Source: Anaerotardibacter muris (GTDB lineage Bacteria; Actinomycetota; Coriobacteriia; Coriobacteriales; Eggerthellaceae). From it: a stretch of DNA of 64,000 nt. The notes under the pieces are model-generated. The model had not been told where the DNA came from. It was given only the letters and a program-made list of their open reading frames with translations, and ran no database searches. Positions 45,541-55,248 of this stretch are shown in pieces (positions within the stretch are counted from its first letter, which is position 1; every line of letters begins with the position of its first letter). A program made the position numbers and the translations under genes. The stretch spans positions 62,001 through 126,000 of the forward strand of contig NZ_CALPCD010000003.1 of the NCBI RefSeq assembly GCF_943192915.1. The letters are read 5' to 3'.

Positions 45541-45718
45541 CGCAAGCACCAAGGATATATGGGTAGGGTCGTAGATTCATTCTGAACACCATCAAACAAA
45601 AGAACCCAGCAAAGCTGGGTTCCGTAAAAAGCATGAGGCAGTGCAGCGCATGAGCCCGAAGGGCGAACAGTGGAACGGATGAATCCGAGACCCTGCCCAT
45701 GTAGCCTTGGTGCTTGCG
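45541..45718 (+). repeat. Structured dispersed element, copy B
   Basis: The outer arms CGCAAGCACCAAGG (45541) and CCTTGGTGCTTGCG (45705-45718) pair at all 14 positions. Next come GGTC/GACC and GATTCAT/ATGAATC. A hairpin GAACCCAGC-aaa-GCTGGGTTC lies at 45602-45622. The core GCATGAGGCAGTGCAGCGCA is followed by GCCC-gaa-GGGC. It is homologous to copy D over its whole length with paired substitutions in the stems. No T-run follows. Confidence 0.8.
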
Positions 45719-45724
45719 GGACCG

Positions 45725-46639
45725 CTACTCTTGGTTCTCGAAGTACTTGATGCAATCTTCTGAAACGATGAAACGGGCTGCTTTGGGCAAGCAGCGTACG
45801 GTGAAGGGCGTATGGATGCGCGTTGGTTCGCCATCGTATTCCATATACATCTCAGGCGTTGCCTCGATGGTCACCTCGCGTCCGCGATAGATCTCAAGAT
45901 TTCCCAGCTTATTCGACAGATTACCCGTATGATCGACCGCCTTGGCCAGTAGTGTAGGCAGAAGTTCGAGCGCTGTGTTCGTCTTGATGATGACGATATC
46001 CAACAGCCCGTCTTGGGGCAGGTTCTTATCGGAGACCATCAGGTCGAATTGCAGGCGCGAGAAGTTCGTGAATACCACGCCGATGCCGGCGCTTTCGATC
46101 ACTTCGCCATCGATGGTCAGCCTGAATTGCGAATGAGGTGGCGTGGGGTTGGTGAATGCGGCGTGGAAGTAAGCCATGGGACCGAGTAGCTGCTTGTGTT
46201 GCTCGGCAAGACGCATGATTATCTCATCGTAACCGCAGCCTGCCATGATGGTGAAACCGAGCGATCTTTCACCAGCAACGATCTCGCCGATATCGAAGTA
46301 CATGGTCTCACCTTGGTCGGCCACCTTGCACAGCGCGTGCGGTTCAGTGGGTGAAGAGAGGTTCATGGCCAGGAGATTCGCCGTGCCAGAAGGGAAGGGC
46401 AGGATAGGAATGTTGGTGTAGCGCAGTGCATAGGTGACTGCTGCAATGGTCCCATCGCCACCGCTCGCAACTACGAAATCATAATGACGAGCATCTTCGA
46501 CCAGTTCGATGAAAGGCGTCTTACCATTGAACGTTCGCAGGGTGATCATATCGCCGTCTTCAGCATAGCAACGCATGAAGTCATAGATCGCTCCCGCGCC
46601 ATGACCTGAGGCAATGTTATGGATGACGAGAACTTTCAA
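45725..46639 (-). CDS. Diacylglycerol/lipid kinase family protein, second paralogue
   Basis: The 304-residue protein has KVLVIHNIASGHGAGAIYDF, FVVASGGDGTIAAVTYAL (the GGDGT motif) and ILPFPSGTANLLAMNLSSP, as expected for the DAGK catalytic domain. The start is a TTG at 46639 with GAAGGGG seven bases upstream; the longer frame has no RBS. It differs from the paralogue at 23415 in the PSGTANLLA versus PAGQGNDFA loop, so the two probably act on different lipids. Confidence 0.88.
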   Translation of the reverse strand: MKVLVIHNIASGHGAGAIYDFMRCYAEDGDMITLRTFNGKTPFIELVEDARHYDFVVASGGDGTIAAVTYALRYTNIPILPFPSGTANLLAMNLSSPTEPHALCKVADQGETMYFDIGEIVAGERSLGFTIMAGCGYDEIIMRLAEQHKQLLGPMAYFHAAFTNPTPPHSQFRLTIDGEVIESAGIGVVFTNFSRLQFDLMVSDKNLPQDGLLDIVIIKTNTALELLPTLLAKAVDHTGNLSNKLGNLEIYRGREVTIEATPEMYMEYDGEPTRIHTPFTVRCLPKAARFIVSEDCIKYFENQE

Positions 46640-46797
46640 CCGATACCCCTTCAAGCCCAATCGTAATCGTCTGCAATGCATTATAGTAGTTCGTTGTCGA
46701 AACTATGGTCACAATGGTTAAGTTGCCAGGTGCAGGAACCACTATCTGCAGCGGAGGCGGCGGCCATCGTAAACGCTCAAGAACAGAAGATGACCCG

Positions 46798-47958
46798 ATG
46801 ATTGAACCACAGCTTATTGAATCGAATGTTGCGCTGGCTACTTTTGCGGAATCATGCATGAACAGCCCCTATATGGCTATCGATACTGAATTCCTGCGCG
46901 AGAAGACATACTATCCCAAGACCTGCCTTATCCAGATCGGTATCGAAGGTCATATCGCTATCATCGATCCGCTTGCGGTGACCAACCTTGACGTGCTCGC
47001 ACGCCCGCTCACTGATCCAGGCATCGTGAAGATATTCCACGCTTGTACCCAGGATATGGATATCATCTTGCGCGAAACGGGTGTTCTGCCTGCGCCCGTG
47101 TTCGACACGCAGATCGCCGCAACGCTGCTCGGTAAGAACCAGCAAGCATCCTACGCTACGCTGGTCTCGCAATATTGTGGTGTCGAGCTTTCTAAGAAGG
47201 ACTCCTTCACCGACTGGTCACGCAGGCCGCTCTCACCTTCGCAAGTTCAGTATGCTTCCGATGATGTCCTCTACCTGCCCGAGATCCATCAGAAGATGGT
47301 AGAGCTGCTCGAAGAGAAGAACCGCCTTGATTGGCTCACGGATGCTTTCGAGGAACTGAGCAGTCCTGAGAAGTATGTTGTCGACCCTTATACGCGTTAC
47401 AAGAAGCTCAAGCGTGTGAACCAGCTGAAACCACGTCAGCTTTCTGCTGCACGGGAATTCGCTGCATGGCGAGAGCTGAAAGCGCAATCGCGCAATATTC
47501 CGCGTAAGTGGGTGGTCTCAGACGAACAGATCGTAGAAGCGTGTCGCCGTGAAGCGTGCACGCTCGATGAATTGTTCATGGTGCGCGGGCTACGTGATTC
47601 GCTCAAGACTAGCGATGCACGTGAAGTGGTTGAATGCATCAAGAAGGGGCTTGACATACCTAAAGATGAACTCCCAGTGCTCCAGGGTAAGGCACGAAGC
47701 GAAGCTAACGTTGACGCGATCGTTGATGTGCTCAGCGGTATGGCACGCAAATGCGCTAAAGAGAATGACATAGCTCCGCAAACTCTTGCTTCGCACGCTG
47801 AGCTTACCAAGCTCGCGCGTGGTCACTACGATGACTGCGAATTGCTCAAAGGTTGGCGTCGGCGCCTGCTCGGTGACGAACTGCTCGATTTTCTTGCGGG
47901 CAAGCTCTTGTTACGGATCGCTGACGGAAATTTGGAGATTGTCAGCTCTCAAGATTAA
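46798..47958 (+). CDS. rnd: Ribonuclease D
   Basis: 3'-5' exoribonuclease for tRNA maturation. The 386-residue product (ATG 46798) has the DEDDy motifs: AIDTEFLREKTYYPKTCLIQ, FHACTQDMDIIL and YASDDVLYLPEIH. Two C-terminal HRDC-like helical regions follow (LKPRQLSAAREFAAWRE and SEANVDAIVDVLSGM). The longer frame starting at 46705 lacks an RBS and its first 31 residues show no family match. A divergent lipid kinase gene is upstream. Confidence 0.9.
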   Translation: MIEPQLIESNVALATFAESCMNSPYMAIDTEFLREKTYYPKTCLIQIGIEGHIAIIDPLAVTNLDVLARPLTDPGIVKIFHACTQDMDIILRETGVLPAPVFDTQIAATLLGKNQQASYATLVSQYCGVELSKKDSFTDWSRRPLSPSQVQYASDDVLYLPEIHQKMVELLEEKNRLDWLTDAFEELSSPEKYVVDPYTRYKKLKRVNQLKPRQLSAAREFAAWRELKAQSRNIPRKWVVSDEQIVEACRREACTLDELFMVRGLRDSLKTSDAREVVECIKKGLDIPKDELPVLQGKARSEANVDAIVDVLSGMARKCAKENDIAPQTLASHAELTKLARGHYDDCELLKGWRRRLLGDELLDFLAGKLLLRIADGNLEIVSSQD

Positions 47959-48062
47959 CGCCATCGATTAACGCTAAAGTGGAGCATCATACGAATTTAT
48001 TCGCGATTCGCTTTGCGTTTCGCCCTGTAGCATAAGAACGTATCCTCAAGGAGGAAGAACCT

Positions 48063-48719
48063 ATGTCCTATCTTCTGCTCATCTTGGTCACGCTTGCTAT
48101 CGGTTTTGGCGCACAAGCGTATGTGAATCGACAGCTTTCGAAGTACTCGCATGTGCCGAATTCATCGAACATGACCGGCCGCGATGTTGCGGTGGGTATG
48201 TTGAACTATTACGGCATCCAAGGCGTTGAGGTACGCATGGGTAAGCATGGTGAAGACTTCTTCAACCCTAAGGACAATTCCATCACGCTCGGTCCCGATT
48301 CTTACAATGGACGATCCATCACTGCAACAGCAACTGCGTGCCACGAAGTTGGTCACGCATGCCAGTTCGCTCAAGACTATAAGCCCATGAAGGTGCGCTC
48401 TGCGCTCGTTCCTGCTGTCAATCTTGCCTCCAATGCATGGATCTTCATCCTGCTCGCTGGCATCATCTTGAACGTTGTGGGCTTGGTTGATCTTGCTATC
48501 ATCCTCTATGCGGTAGCGGTGCTCTTTCAGATCGTTACGCTTCCCGTCGAATTCAATGCTTCTCATCGCGCCATGGACTATATGGCTTCCACGGGTATCC
48601 CTGGCGGCGAGCAGGCGGGCGCTTGGAGCGTCCTGCGTGCCTGCGCATTCACCTATGTCGCTGCTGCGCTCGTTTCTATACTTCAGCTGCTCTATCTGCT
48701 CTCAGCACGCGATAACTAG
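48063..48719 (+). CDS. YugP-type membrane zinc metallopeptidase
   Basis: The 218-residue protein has an N-terminal membrane segment (LLLILVTLAIGFGAQAYV), the zinc-binding ATACHEVGHACQ (HEVGH), a central pair of hydrophobic helices, and a conserved FNASHRAMDYM. This is the putative neutral zinc metallopeptidase family (PF04298) of Gram-positives, with unknown substrates. The RBS is AAGGAGG. xseA starts 8 bp later, so it heads a three-gene operon with xseA and xseB. Confidence 0.9.
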   Translation: MSYLLLILVTLAIGFGAQAYVNRQLSKYSHVPNSSNMTGRDVAVGMLNYYGIQGVEVRMGKHGEDFFNPKDNSITLGPDSYNGRSITATATACHEVGHACQFAQDYKPMKVRSALVPAVNLASNAWIFILLAGIILNVVGLVDLAIILYAVAVLFQIVTLPVEFNASHRAMDYMASTGIPGGEQAGAWSVLRACAFTYVAAALVSILQLLYLLSARDN

Positions 48720-48727
48720 GAGCAAGC

Positions 48728-50176
48728 ATGGTCGATACCCGCGAGGGCTCCTCAGATAACCAGCGCAAAGCGCTCAGCGTTTCTGCCGCGGTCAATATTG
48801 CAAAATCGGTCCTTTCAGAGCACACCTTCCACATCGTAGGTGAGGTGAGCGAACTCAATCAAAAGCCTGGCTATAAGGCGGTCTACTTCACCATCAAGGA
48901 CGAAAGCGCTTCGCTGCCATGCCTTATGTGGATCAGTCGCTACAAGAGTGCGGGCGTGCCTTTGCGCCTTGGTGCGCGGGTGGAAGTGGTCGGTCGTTTC
49001 ACCATCTTCGCGCCAAAGGGGCGTATGAACTTCGATGTCTCTTCGCTCCGTTTGGCTGGCGAAGGTGACTTGCGCGCGCAAGTGGCGCAACTAGCGCTGA
49101 AGCTACGCAATGAAGGCTTGATGGATGCAGCCCGCAAGCGCCCCGTAGTACCGTACCCCCAGCGCATCGGTTTGGTCACCTCGCCTCGAGGTGCTGCGGT
49201 CCATGATGTTCTGCGCACGCTTCGTCGTCGTTATCCGCTGGCCACCATCTTGTTCGCTGGCGTTCCTGTTGAAGGCAAGCAGGCTGCACAAGGTCTTATC
49301 CAGGGTCTTCAGACCGTCATCCAAGCAGGTGCTGAAGAAGTGCTGCTCGTTCGTGGTGGTGGCTCCTTCGAAGACCTCATGCCCTTCAATGATGAAGCGC
49401 TTGCTCGATTCATCGCTTCAAGCCCTGTGCCCATTATCACCGGCATCGGACACGAACCCGATACTTCTATCGCTGATATGGTGGCTGACCTGCGCGCTTC
49501 AACACCAACAGCAGCTGCAGAGGCGGTTAGTCCCAGCAAGGAAGACCTATTCGCAACGCTCGATTCGATGGCACAGCGCATGACCGCGGTCTTCACGCAT
49601 CGCATCAGCCGTTCGATCAATTACGTGCAAGCTTATGAATCGCGTCCGATCTTCCGTGACCCGAACTATCTATTCTCGAATGACCTGCAGCTTGCCGACC
49701 ATTATCAGACCCGTCTTGAGCAAAGCATGGGCAGATTCGGTGTTACGGATGCATCAAGGCTTGAGCAGATGCAGCTTCGCTTAGGCCGTGCGATCCCGCA
49801 AAGCCTCGAAGACCAGAAGCGCGCGCTTGTTCAAGCGGCGCAACGTTTGAATTCAACGCTTGGCAATCAGCTGACCGTGCATGAGCATGCCCTTTCATTG
49901 CGTTCGCTCGCGCTCAACCAAACGGGCAAGACCTTGCTCGATCCGTACAAGCAGTGCGCTGCGCTCATCACGTCACGCTTACAGGACCTTTCTCCACTAG
50001 CAGCGCTCGAGCGCGGTTGGTCCATAACCAAGGATGATCGAGGTGGGGTAGTGCGCTCGATCGATCAGACCAAGCCTGGTGCGAAGCTAGCGGTCCAAGT
50101 GACCGATGGTGTCATCGATTGCACCGTAGATGAGACCACACCGAATCCCTTGATAGCGATCCAGGACCTACCCTGA
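48728..50176 (+). CDS. xseA: Exodeoxyribonuclease VII large subunit
   Basis: Processive single-strand DNA exonuclease. The 482-residue protein has the N-terminal OB fold (HTFHIVGEVSELNQKPGYKA), the catalytic region RIGLVTSPRGAAVHDVLRTL, LLVRGGGSFEDLMPFNDEAL and ITGIGHEPDTSIADMVADLR. A long helical C-terminal region follows, ending in LERGWSITKDDRGGVV. It starts 8 bp after the protease gene with TAGGAGC, and xseB follows after 57 bp. Confidence 0.95.
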   Translation: MVDTREGSSDNQRKALSVSAAVNIAKSVLSEHTFHIVGEVSELNQKPGYKAVYFTIKDESASLPCLMWISRYKSAGVPLRLGARVEVVGRFTIFAPKGRMNFDVSSLRLAGEGDLRAQVAQLALKLRNEGLMDAARKRPVVPYPQRIGLVTSPRGAAVHDVLRTLRRRYPLATILFAGVPVEGKQAAQGLIQGLQTVIQAGAEEVLLVRGGGSFEDLMPFNDEALARFIASSPVPIITGIGHEPDTSIADMVADLRASTPTAAAEAVSPSKEDLFATLDSMAQRMTAVFTHRISRSINYVQAYESRPIFRDPNYLFSNDLQLADHYQTRLEQSMGRFGVTDASRLEQMQLRLGRAIPQSLEDQKRALVQAAQRLNSTLGNQLTVHEHALSLRSLALNQTGKTLLDPYKQCAALITSRLQDLSPLAALERGWSITKDDRGGVVRSIDQTKPGAKLAVQVTDGVIDCTVDETTPNPLIAIQDLP

Positions 50177-50233
50177 TCGCTGCCATCACCGAATCCATCT
50201 TCCATTTCACAACACAGTCAAAAAGGAGAGACC

Positions 50234-50482
50234 ATGGCCGAAGAACCGATGAACCTTACCTTTCGAGAAGCGATGAATGAGCTCAACGCTATCGTTGAAG
50301 CGCTCGAGAGCAACACCTTGGAACTTGAAGAGAGCTTGACCAAATATGAACGCGGCGTAGCGCTGCTTCGTTATCTGAAGACGAGCCTTGCTGATGCCCA
50401 GCAAAAAGTGGAGGTCTTGATGGGTGAGCTCGACACTTCAGTAGACGACGCTCAGACAGATACTGAACTGTCGAAAGCCTAG
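50234..50482 (+). CDS. xseB: Exodeoxyribonuclease VII small subunit
   Basis: The 82-residue helical partner of XseA. LTFREAMNELNAIVEALESN followed by LELEESLTKYERGVALLRYL is the family signature. The RBS is AAGGAG. A structured element begins 39 bp after the stop with no other terminator in between. Confidence 0.95.
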   Translation: MAEEPMNLTFREAMNELNAIVEALESNTLELEESLTKYERGVALLRYLKTSLADAQQKVEVLMGELDTSVDDAQTDTELSKA

Positions 50483-50521
50483 ATCCATCAACAGCACTAC
50501 ATTCAACTAAGGTGAGTGCAG

Positions 50522-50689
50522 TGCTGTGGCTGTAGGGTATGGGTGCAGAACTTACTCTGAACACTAAATTCCAATCCAGAATTCAGCAAAGCTGAATTCA
50601 CGTAATAACGCATGAGGCAGTGCAGCGCATGAGCCGAAGGTGAACAGCGAAACGGGTAAGTTATGCAGTCTTACCTTACAGCCGCAGCA
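50522..50689 (+). repeat. Structured dispersed element, copy C
   Basis: The outer arms TGCTGTGGCTGTAGGGTA (50522-50539) and its partner at 50672-50689 form 18 uninterrupted pairs including two G-T. TGCA/TGCA and AACTTACT/GGTAAGTT continue the stem. The hairpin GAATTCAGC-aaa-GCTGAATTC is at 50578-50598 and the core GCATGAGGCAGTGCAGCGCA is intact. Closest to copy A. The 3' flank (CATCCCAGT) is shared with copy A. Confidence 0.8.
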
Positions 50690-50743
50690 TCCCAGTTACC
50701 GAATAAGGCTCTAGCCCGCTAAAGTAGCTCCTAACCAGCAACG

Positions 50744-50749
50744 TATAAT
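50744..50749 (+). promoter_or_regulatory. Candidate -10 box for ackA
   Basis: A perfect TATAAT 29 bp before the ackA start; no clear -35. Confidence 0.45.
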
Positions 50750-50777
50750 CGTATGAACACCTCTGGAAGGAGTTTCG

Positions 50778-52016
50778 TTGAACATCCTCGTTATCAATGC
50801 GGGCTCTTCATCCCTTAAGTATCAGCTCGTCGATATCGATACGAACAAAGTCCTTGCGCGCGGTCTTTGCGAGCGCGTAGGTTCTCCCGATGGCATCCGC
50901 AAGCATGTGGTCGACGACAATGAAGTACGCGTCGAGCAACCCTTGAAGGATCATACCGAAGCACTTGAGCTGGTCATCAATTCTCTCTTGTCAGGCGAAG
51001 ATGCGGTCATCGAAAGCCTGGACGAGATCGGCGCAGTGGGCCATCGCGTGGTCCATGGTGGTGAATACTTCAAGAAGTCAGCGCTCATCGACGACGAGGT
51101 CATCGCTAAGATCGATGAACTTGCTGAACTCGCTCCCTTGCACAACAAAGCAGCGCTTGCAGGTATCGAAGCCTGCCGCGCGCTCATGCCTGAGACCCCC
51201 ATGGTTGCCGTGTTCGACACTGCATTCTTCCAGTCCATGCCTCCCAAGTCGTATATGTATCCGATCCCGTACGAATACTATGAAAAGTACGGCATCCGCA
51301 AATACGGCTTCCACGGCACGTCCCATCGTTACCTTTCCGAACGTGCGGCCGATATCCTAGGTGAAGACATTCGCGACCTGCGCATCATCACCTGCCATCT
51401 TGGCAATGGTTGCTCCATCGCTGCTATCGATCATGGTGTGCCGATCGATACTTCCATGGGATTCACTCCGCTCGATGGTCTGATGATGGGTACGCGCTCT
51501 GGTTCCATCGATCCCGCTATCGTTACCTTCCTCATGGAGCACGAAGGCTTGAGCGCTGAAGAGATGAACAATATCCTGAACAAGCAATCAGGCTTGCTTG
51601 GCGTTTCTGGCATCAGTAATGATTTGCGCATGGTGCGCGATGCGTCCAATGCGGGCGATGAACGTGCGATCCTTGCTTACGAAATGTATTCCTCCATCTG
51701 CAAGAAGTACATCGGTCAGTACATGGCGCTCATGTCGGGTGCCGATGTCATCGTACTTTCCGCAGGCGTGGGCGAGAATTGTCAGAAGATGCGTCGCATG
51801 ATCTTCACGGGTTGGCAGCCCCTTGGCATTATCCTCGATCAAGAGAAGAACAAGCAGCGCGGTTTCGAGCGCATCATCTCGCAAGATGACTCCGATGTTG
51901 CCATCATCGTCATCCCGACCGATGAAGAATACATGATCGCGCGCGATACATACGAGATCATCCATGAGAATTCTCAGATCGTTCCTATTTCGGCGGTCCA
52001 GAACGAATTCGTATAA
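50778..52016 (+). CDS. ackA: Acetate kinase
   Basis: Makes ATP and acetate from acetyl phosphate. The 412-residue protein starts with TTG after GGAAGGAG and shows NILVINAGSSSLKYQLVD, VGHRVVHGGEYF, KYGFHGTSHRYLSERAA, and the phosphate-binding HLGNGCSIAAI. MSGADVIVLSAGVGENC is near the C-terminus. Its usual partner pta is not adjacent. It is monocistronic between copy C of the structured element and a terminator-like hairpin. Confidence 0.95.
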   Translation: MNILVINAGSSSLKYQLVDIDTNKVLARGLCERVGSPDGIRKHVVDDNEVRVEQPLKDHTEALELVINSLLSGEDAVIESLDEIGAVGHRVVHGGEYFKKSALIDDEVIAKIDELAELAPLHNKAALAGIEACRALMPETPMVAVFDTAFFQSMPPKSYMYPIPYEYYEKYGIRKYGFHGTSHRYLSERAADILGEDIRDLRIITCHLGNGCSIAAIDHGVPIDTSMGFTPLDGLMMGTRSGSIDPAIVTFLMEHEGLSAEEMNNILNKQSGLLGVSGISNDLRMVRDASNAGDERAILAYEMYSSICKKYIGQYMALMSGADVIVLSAGVGENCQKMRRMIFTGWQPLGIILDQEKNKQRGFERIISQDDSDVAIIVIPTDEEYMIARDTYEIIHENSQIVPISAVQNEFV

Positions 52017-52033
52017 ACTTCTGTGTGTTTGGT

Positions 52034-52071
52034 CCAGCTTGGTCGTAGCCATGCGTCCAGGCTGGTCTTTT
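52034..52071 (+). terminator. Probable terminator after ackA
   Basis: CCAGCTTGG pairs with CCAGGCTGG (9 bp with one T-G), followed by TCTTTTG. Confidence 0.6.
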
Positions 52072-52128
52072 GTTACCAAGGCCTGGTGGCATCATTGGTC
52101 ATCCGAGGCCAGAAAGAGAGCATGACAC

Positions 52129-53709
52129 ATGTCAAAAGGTACTTACGCGATCACCACTCCGATCTATTACGTCAACGCAGCTCCGCACCTTGGCACGGCT
52201 TACACCACCATCGCGGCGGATGCGGTCGCACGCTATCAGCGTATGAACGGCTACGATGTCTCGTTCGTCACTGGTATGGATGAGCACGGCCAGAAGGTCG
52301 CAGACACCGCAGAAGCGAACGGTATGGACCCACAATCGTGGTGCGATTCGATGGAGCCAGCATTTCGCGATGCTTGGGATATGCTCGACATCACCTATTC
52401 CGATTTCGTGCGTACCACCGAGCCGCGCCATGCTGAATCGGTGAAGAAGTTCTGGAACGATCTGTATGAAAAAGGATACCTCTACAAAGGTGCCTATGAA
52501 GGCTGGTATTGCGTTCATGAAGAAACGTACTACGCTGAATCCGATCTAGAGAAGAACGAAGAGGGCGTGTTCGTCTGTCCTGACTGCAAACGACCTGTTC
52601 AGAAGACCAGTGGGGAAGAGAACTGGTTCTTCAAGCTTTCCGATTTTGAAGACAAGCTGCTTGAATTCTACGAGCAGAATCCTGACTTCATCCGTCCCGA
52701 AACGCGCAAGAATGAAGTGGTCTCATTCGTGAAGAGCGGATTGAAGGATCTTTCCATCTCGCGCTCCACGTTCGATTGGGGTGTACCACTGCCTTTTGAT
52801 GAAGGTCATGTTGCTTACGTTTGGGCGGATGCGCTGCTCGCATACCTTACGGGTATCGGCTACAGCGATCCCGAGCGAGCTGCAGAATTCGAAGCAGCGT
52901 GGCCCATGCAATACCACTTCGTCGGCAAGGACATCATCCGCTTCCATTGCGTGATCTGGCCAGCGATGCTCATGGCGGCTGGTATGCCCATCACCCATAC
53001 GGTCTTCGGTCATGGCTTCTTGCTCACCAAGGGCGAGAAGATGTCGAAGTCGCGTGGCAATGCGCTGAAGCCTGCAGACCTGGTCGAGGTCTTCGGTGTC
53101 GACCCTTATCGCTACTATTTCCTCTCTGACGTGCAGTTCGGTCATGATGGTTCTATCTCTATCGAACGCATGGTGCAGGTCTACAACGCCGATCTGGCTA
53201 ACACGTGGGGCAATCTTGTTTCGCGCGTATTCAATATGACCGACAAATATTTCGATGGTCAGGTTCCCACGCCTCCTGCAGGCGCTGAGGATAATCCGCT
53301 GGCGGATATTGCGCGCGATCTGTACGAAGAGTACGACGAAGCTATGGCCAAGGTCGATTTTTCGGCTGCTGCTGCAGCTGTTCAGAAGCTCGCTGGGCGT
53401 GTGAATCTCTACGTCGAGGATTCTCGTCCATGGGATCTGGCAAAGGATGAAGCGACCGCTGATGAACTTGCCGCGGTCATCTATAATTCGCTCGAGGCGA
53501 TCCGTATCATCGCGCTGTTCATGGCACCATTCATGCCGAATACTTCGGCTGAGGTCTTCGACCGTATGAGCTTGGGAGATATCTCTAGCATCACCAACAT
53601 CGAAGAAGCGAGCAAATGGGGGCAGCTTCAGCCTGGGTCGAAGATCAGCACGGGTACGCCGCTCTATCCGCGATTGGACGTCGATGCGATCGACTTCTCC
53701 CTTGAATAA
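52129..53709 (+). CDS. metG: Methionyl-tRNA synthetase
   Basis: Class I synthetase charging elongator and initiator tRNA-Met. The 526-residue protein has the HIGH-type motif in TPIYYVNAAPHLGTAYTTI, VTGMDEHGQKVADTAEANG, a CPDCKRPVQ zinc half-knuckle and KMSKS in GEKMSKSRGNALKP. Short type, without the C-terminal dimerisation domain. It begins 8 bp after AAAGAGAG. tatD and rsmA follow, a common arrangement metG-tatD-rsmA. Confidence 0.95.
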   Translation: MSKGTYAITTPIYYVNAAPHLGTAYTTIAADAVARYQRMNGYDVSFVTGMDEHGQKVADTAEANGMDPQSWCDSMEPAFRDAWDMLDITYSDFVRTTEPRHAESVKKFWNDLYEKGYLYKGAYEGWYCVHEETYYAESDLEKNEEGVFVCPDCKRPVQKTSGEENWFFKLSDFEDKLLEFYEQNPDFIRPETRKNEVVSFVKSGLKDLSISRSTFDWGVPLPFDEGHVAYVWADALLAYLTGIGYSDPERAAEFEAAWPMQYHFVGKDIIRFHCVIWPAMLMAAGMPITHTVFGHGFLLTKGEKMSKSRGNALKPADLVEVFGVDPYRYYFLSDVQFGHDGSISIERMVQVYNADLANTWGNLVSRVFNMTDKYFDGQVPTPPAGAEDNPLADIARDLYEEYDEAMAKVDFSAAAAAVQKLAGRVNLYVEDSRPWDLAKDEATADELAAVIYNSLEAIRIIALFMAPFMPNTSAEVFDRMSLGDISSITNIEEASKWGQLQPGSKISTGTPLYPRLDVDAIDFSLE

Positions 53710-53713
53710 TCAA

Positions 53714-54700
53714 ATGTCTGATGTGGCATATTCTTTTGGCGAAAGTGTCCCGTTCGATTCGCTTGGCGAATTCGAGCGGGATATGCTCTTTTACCAGAAA
53801 CGCAAGAAGGGTAAGATCCGTTTTGCGAACCCTCCGCAGCTTTGCGGGCCGGTGGCAGACACGCATGCGCATCTTGATATGCTCAGTGATCCTGCGTTAG
53901 CCTTAGCGCGTAGCGCGTACTATGGTGTCTCGTTCATTTGCACCATCATGGATGTGCAGGAGGACCATCGAACTACCTTCGAAAAGCTCCCGCTGTGGTT
54001 CGATCGTGCATCAGAGATATATCAGCACTTTGATCTTGGTGATTTCAAAGAGGTCGCTCCCACTGTGCGTGTAGGCATAGGGTGCCATCCTCACAACGCA
54101 AAGCACTACGATGATGCATTGGAAGAGCGTTTGCTCGAGGTTCTGAAGAACCCGCTGGTAGCCGCTATCGGTGAAGTGGGCCTCGATTACCATTACGATC
54201 ACTCACCACGGCCCCAGCAGCGAGAGGCGTTTCGCCGCCAGATCCGTTTATCCCATGAAACTGGTCTGCCTCTTATCTTGCATCTGCGCGAAGCGCACGA
54301 TGAAGGCTTCGCCATCCTAACCGAAGAGGGCTTTCCCGAAGCTGGTGTTCTGCTTCATTGCTTCAATCTTGATGCTGACGTGCTTCGTCCCTGGCTTGAT
54401 GCTGGCTGCTATGTGGCCTATGGCGGGCCGCTCACCTTCAAGAATACGCCTGAAGTGCGAGAAGGTGCACTCACAGTTCCTACAGACCGTTTGCTCACAG
54501 AAACGGATTCACCGTTCATGACGCCCGAACCTTTGCGCGGCATCGAATGTGGACCCGAATACACGATCTTCACGGCTGCGAAGCTGCTCGAGATCTTCGA
54601 CCGCACGACTCCTGAAGAGCAACGTATCCTTCTCGAGCAGGTCTTCTCGAATGCCCTCTCTCTGCTCGATCGCGAGGCAACACCATGGCAGCGTGCGTGA
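53714..54700 (+). CDS. tatD: TatD family metal-dependent deoxyribonuclease
   Basis: The TIM-barrel hydrolase has the metal ligands DTHAHLDML, GIGCHPHNA, AIGEVGLDYHYD, LHLREAHDE and LTETDSPFMTPEP. The 328-residue length includes about 55 extra N-terminal residues (ERDMLFYQKRKKGKIRF) before the barrel. An in-frame ATG 30 bp upstream would overlap metG. The next gene overlaps its end by 16 bp. Confidence 0.9.
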   Translation: MSDVAYSFGESVPFDSLGEFERDMLFYQKRKKGKIRFANPPQLCGPVADTHAHLDMLSDPALALARSAYYGVSFICTIMDVQEDHRTTFEKLPLWFDRASEIYQHFDLGDFKEVAPTVRVGIGCHPHNAKHYDDALEERLLEVLKNPLVAAIGEVGLDYHYDHSPRPQQREAFRRQIRLSHETGLPLILHLREAHDEGFAILTEEGFPEAGVLLHCFNLDADVLRPWLDAGCYVAYGGPLTFKNTPEVREGALTVPTDRLLTETDSPFMTPEPLRGIECGPEYTIFTAAKLLEIFDRTTPEEQRILLEQVFSNALSLLDREATPWQRA

Positions 54701-55248
54701 TCATCTCTGGCTCGCCTTACGCGCAAGGGAAGTGCGCACGTTCAGCACGAGCTATTGCAAAGGCACTTGGCGCAACCTCAGGCACTACGGTTACGTTATT
54801 CTCCATCGCTGAAATGGATATTCATGGGTGCATTGGGTGCGATACCTGTAAAGACACGGGTACGTGCATCTATGAAGACGACGAAGTTAAGGTCCATGCT
54901 GCTATCGATGGCGCCGATCTTGTGGTCATTATTTCGCCCATTTATTTTGCAGGAGTTCCGTCGCAGCTAAAGGCGCTGCTCGATCGCTTTCAGCCGTACT
55001 TCTGGAAGCGCCAGGAGCTCATCGCTGATCAACAATCACTGCCCCCGAAGCGCCCGCTTATCCTTGGGCTTGTAGGCGAAGGGGGAGACCCCTACGGAAC
55101 CGAAGCTGCCTTTGTTACGCTTGCTTCGCCTTTGGCGCTCGCGGATCTGGGCGTTGTTGACAGATTCTCGTTCATCCAGGCGAGTGAAACTATGATCGTC
55201 GAACAGTTAAAAGTATCGATAGAGAAGATACAAGGAGGCGAAGCTTAG
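54685..55248 (+). CDS. Flavodoxin-like NAD(P)H-dependent FMN reductase family protein
   Basis: The 187-residue protein has an N-terminal flavodoxin-like phosphate loop (ISGSPYAQGKCARSARAIAK), IHGCIGCDTCKDTGTCIYED with four cysteines, and SPIYFAGVPSQLKALLDRFQ. This fits iron-sulfur-flavoprotein/NADPH-dependent FMN reductase relatives. The CxxCxxC-like cluster may bind an Fe-S centre or be a remnant. It overlaps tatD by 16 bp and rsmA starts at the base after its stop. Confidence 0.82.
   Translation: MAACVIISGSPYAQGKCARSARAIAKALGATSGTTVTLFSIAEMDIHGCIGCDTCKDTGTCIYEDDEVKVHAAIDGADLVVIISPIYFAGVPSQLKALLDRFQPYFWKRQELIADQQSLPPKRPLILGLVGEGGDPYGTEAAFVTLASPLALADLGVVDRFSFIQASETMIVEQLKVSIEKIQGGEA

Noticed and set aside
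45441..45755. Small - strand open frames across the dispersed elements (also at 10286-10561, 50289-50564 and 57608-58258) with similar peptide pieces such as MFRVSSAP and RIHLFRCSPS
   Set aside because: The likeness comes from the shared element sequence. The frames shift between copies and have no RBS, so they are not a conserved protein.
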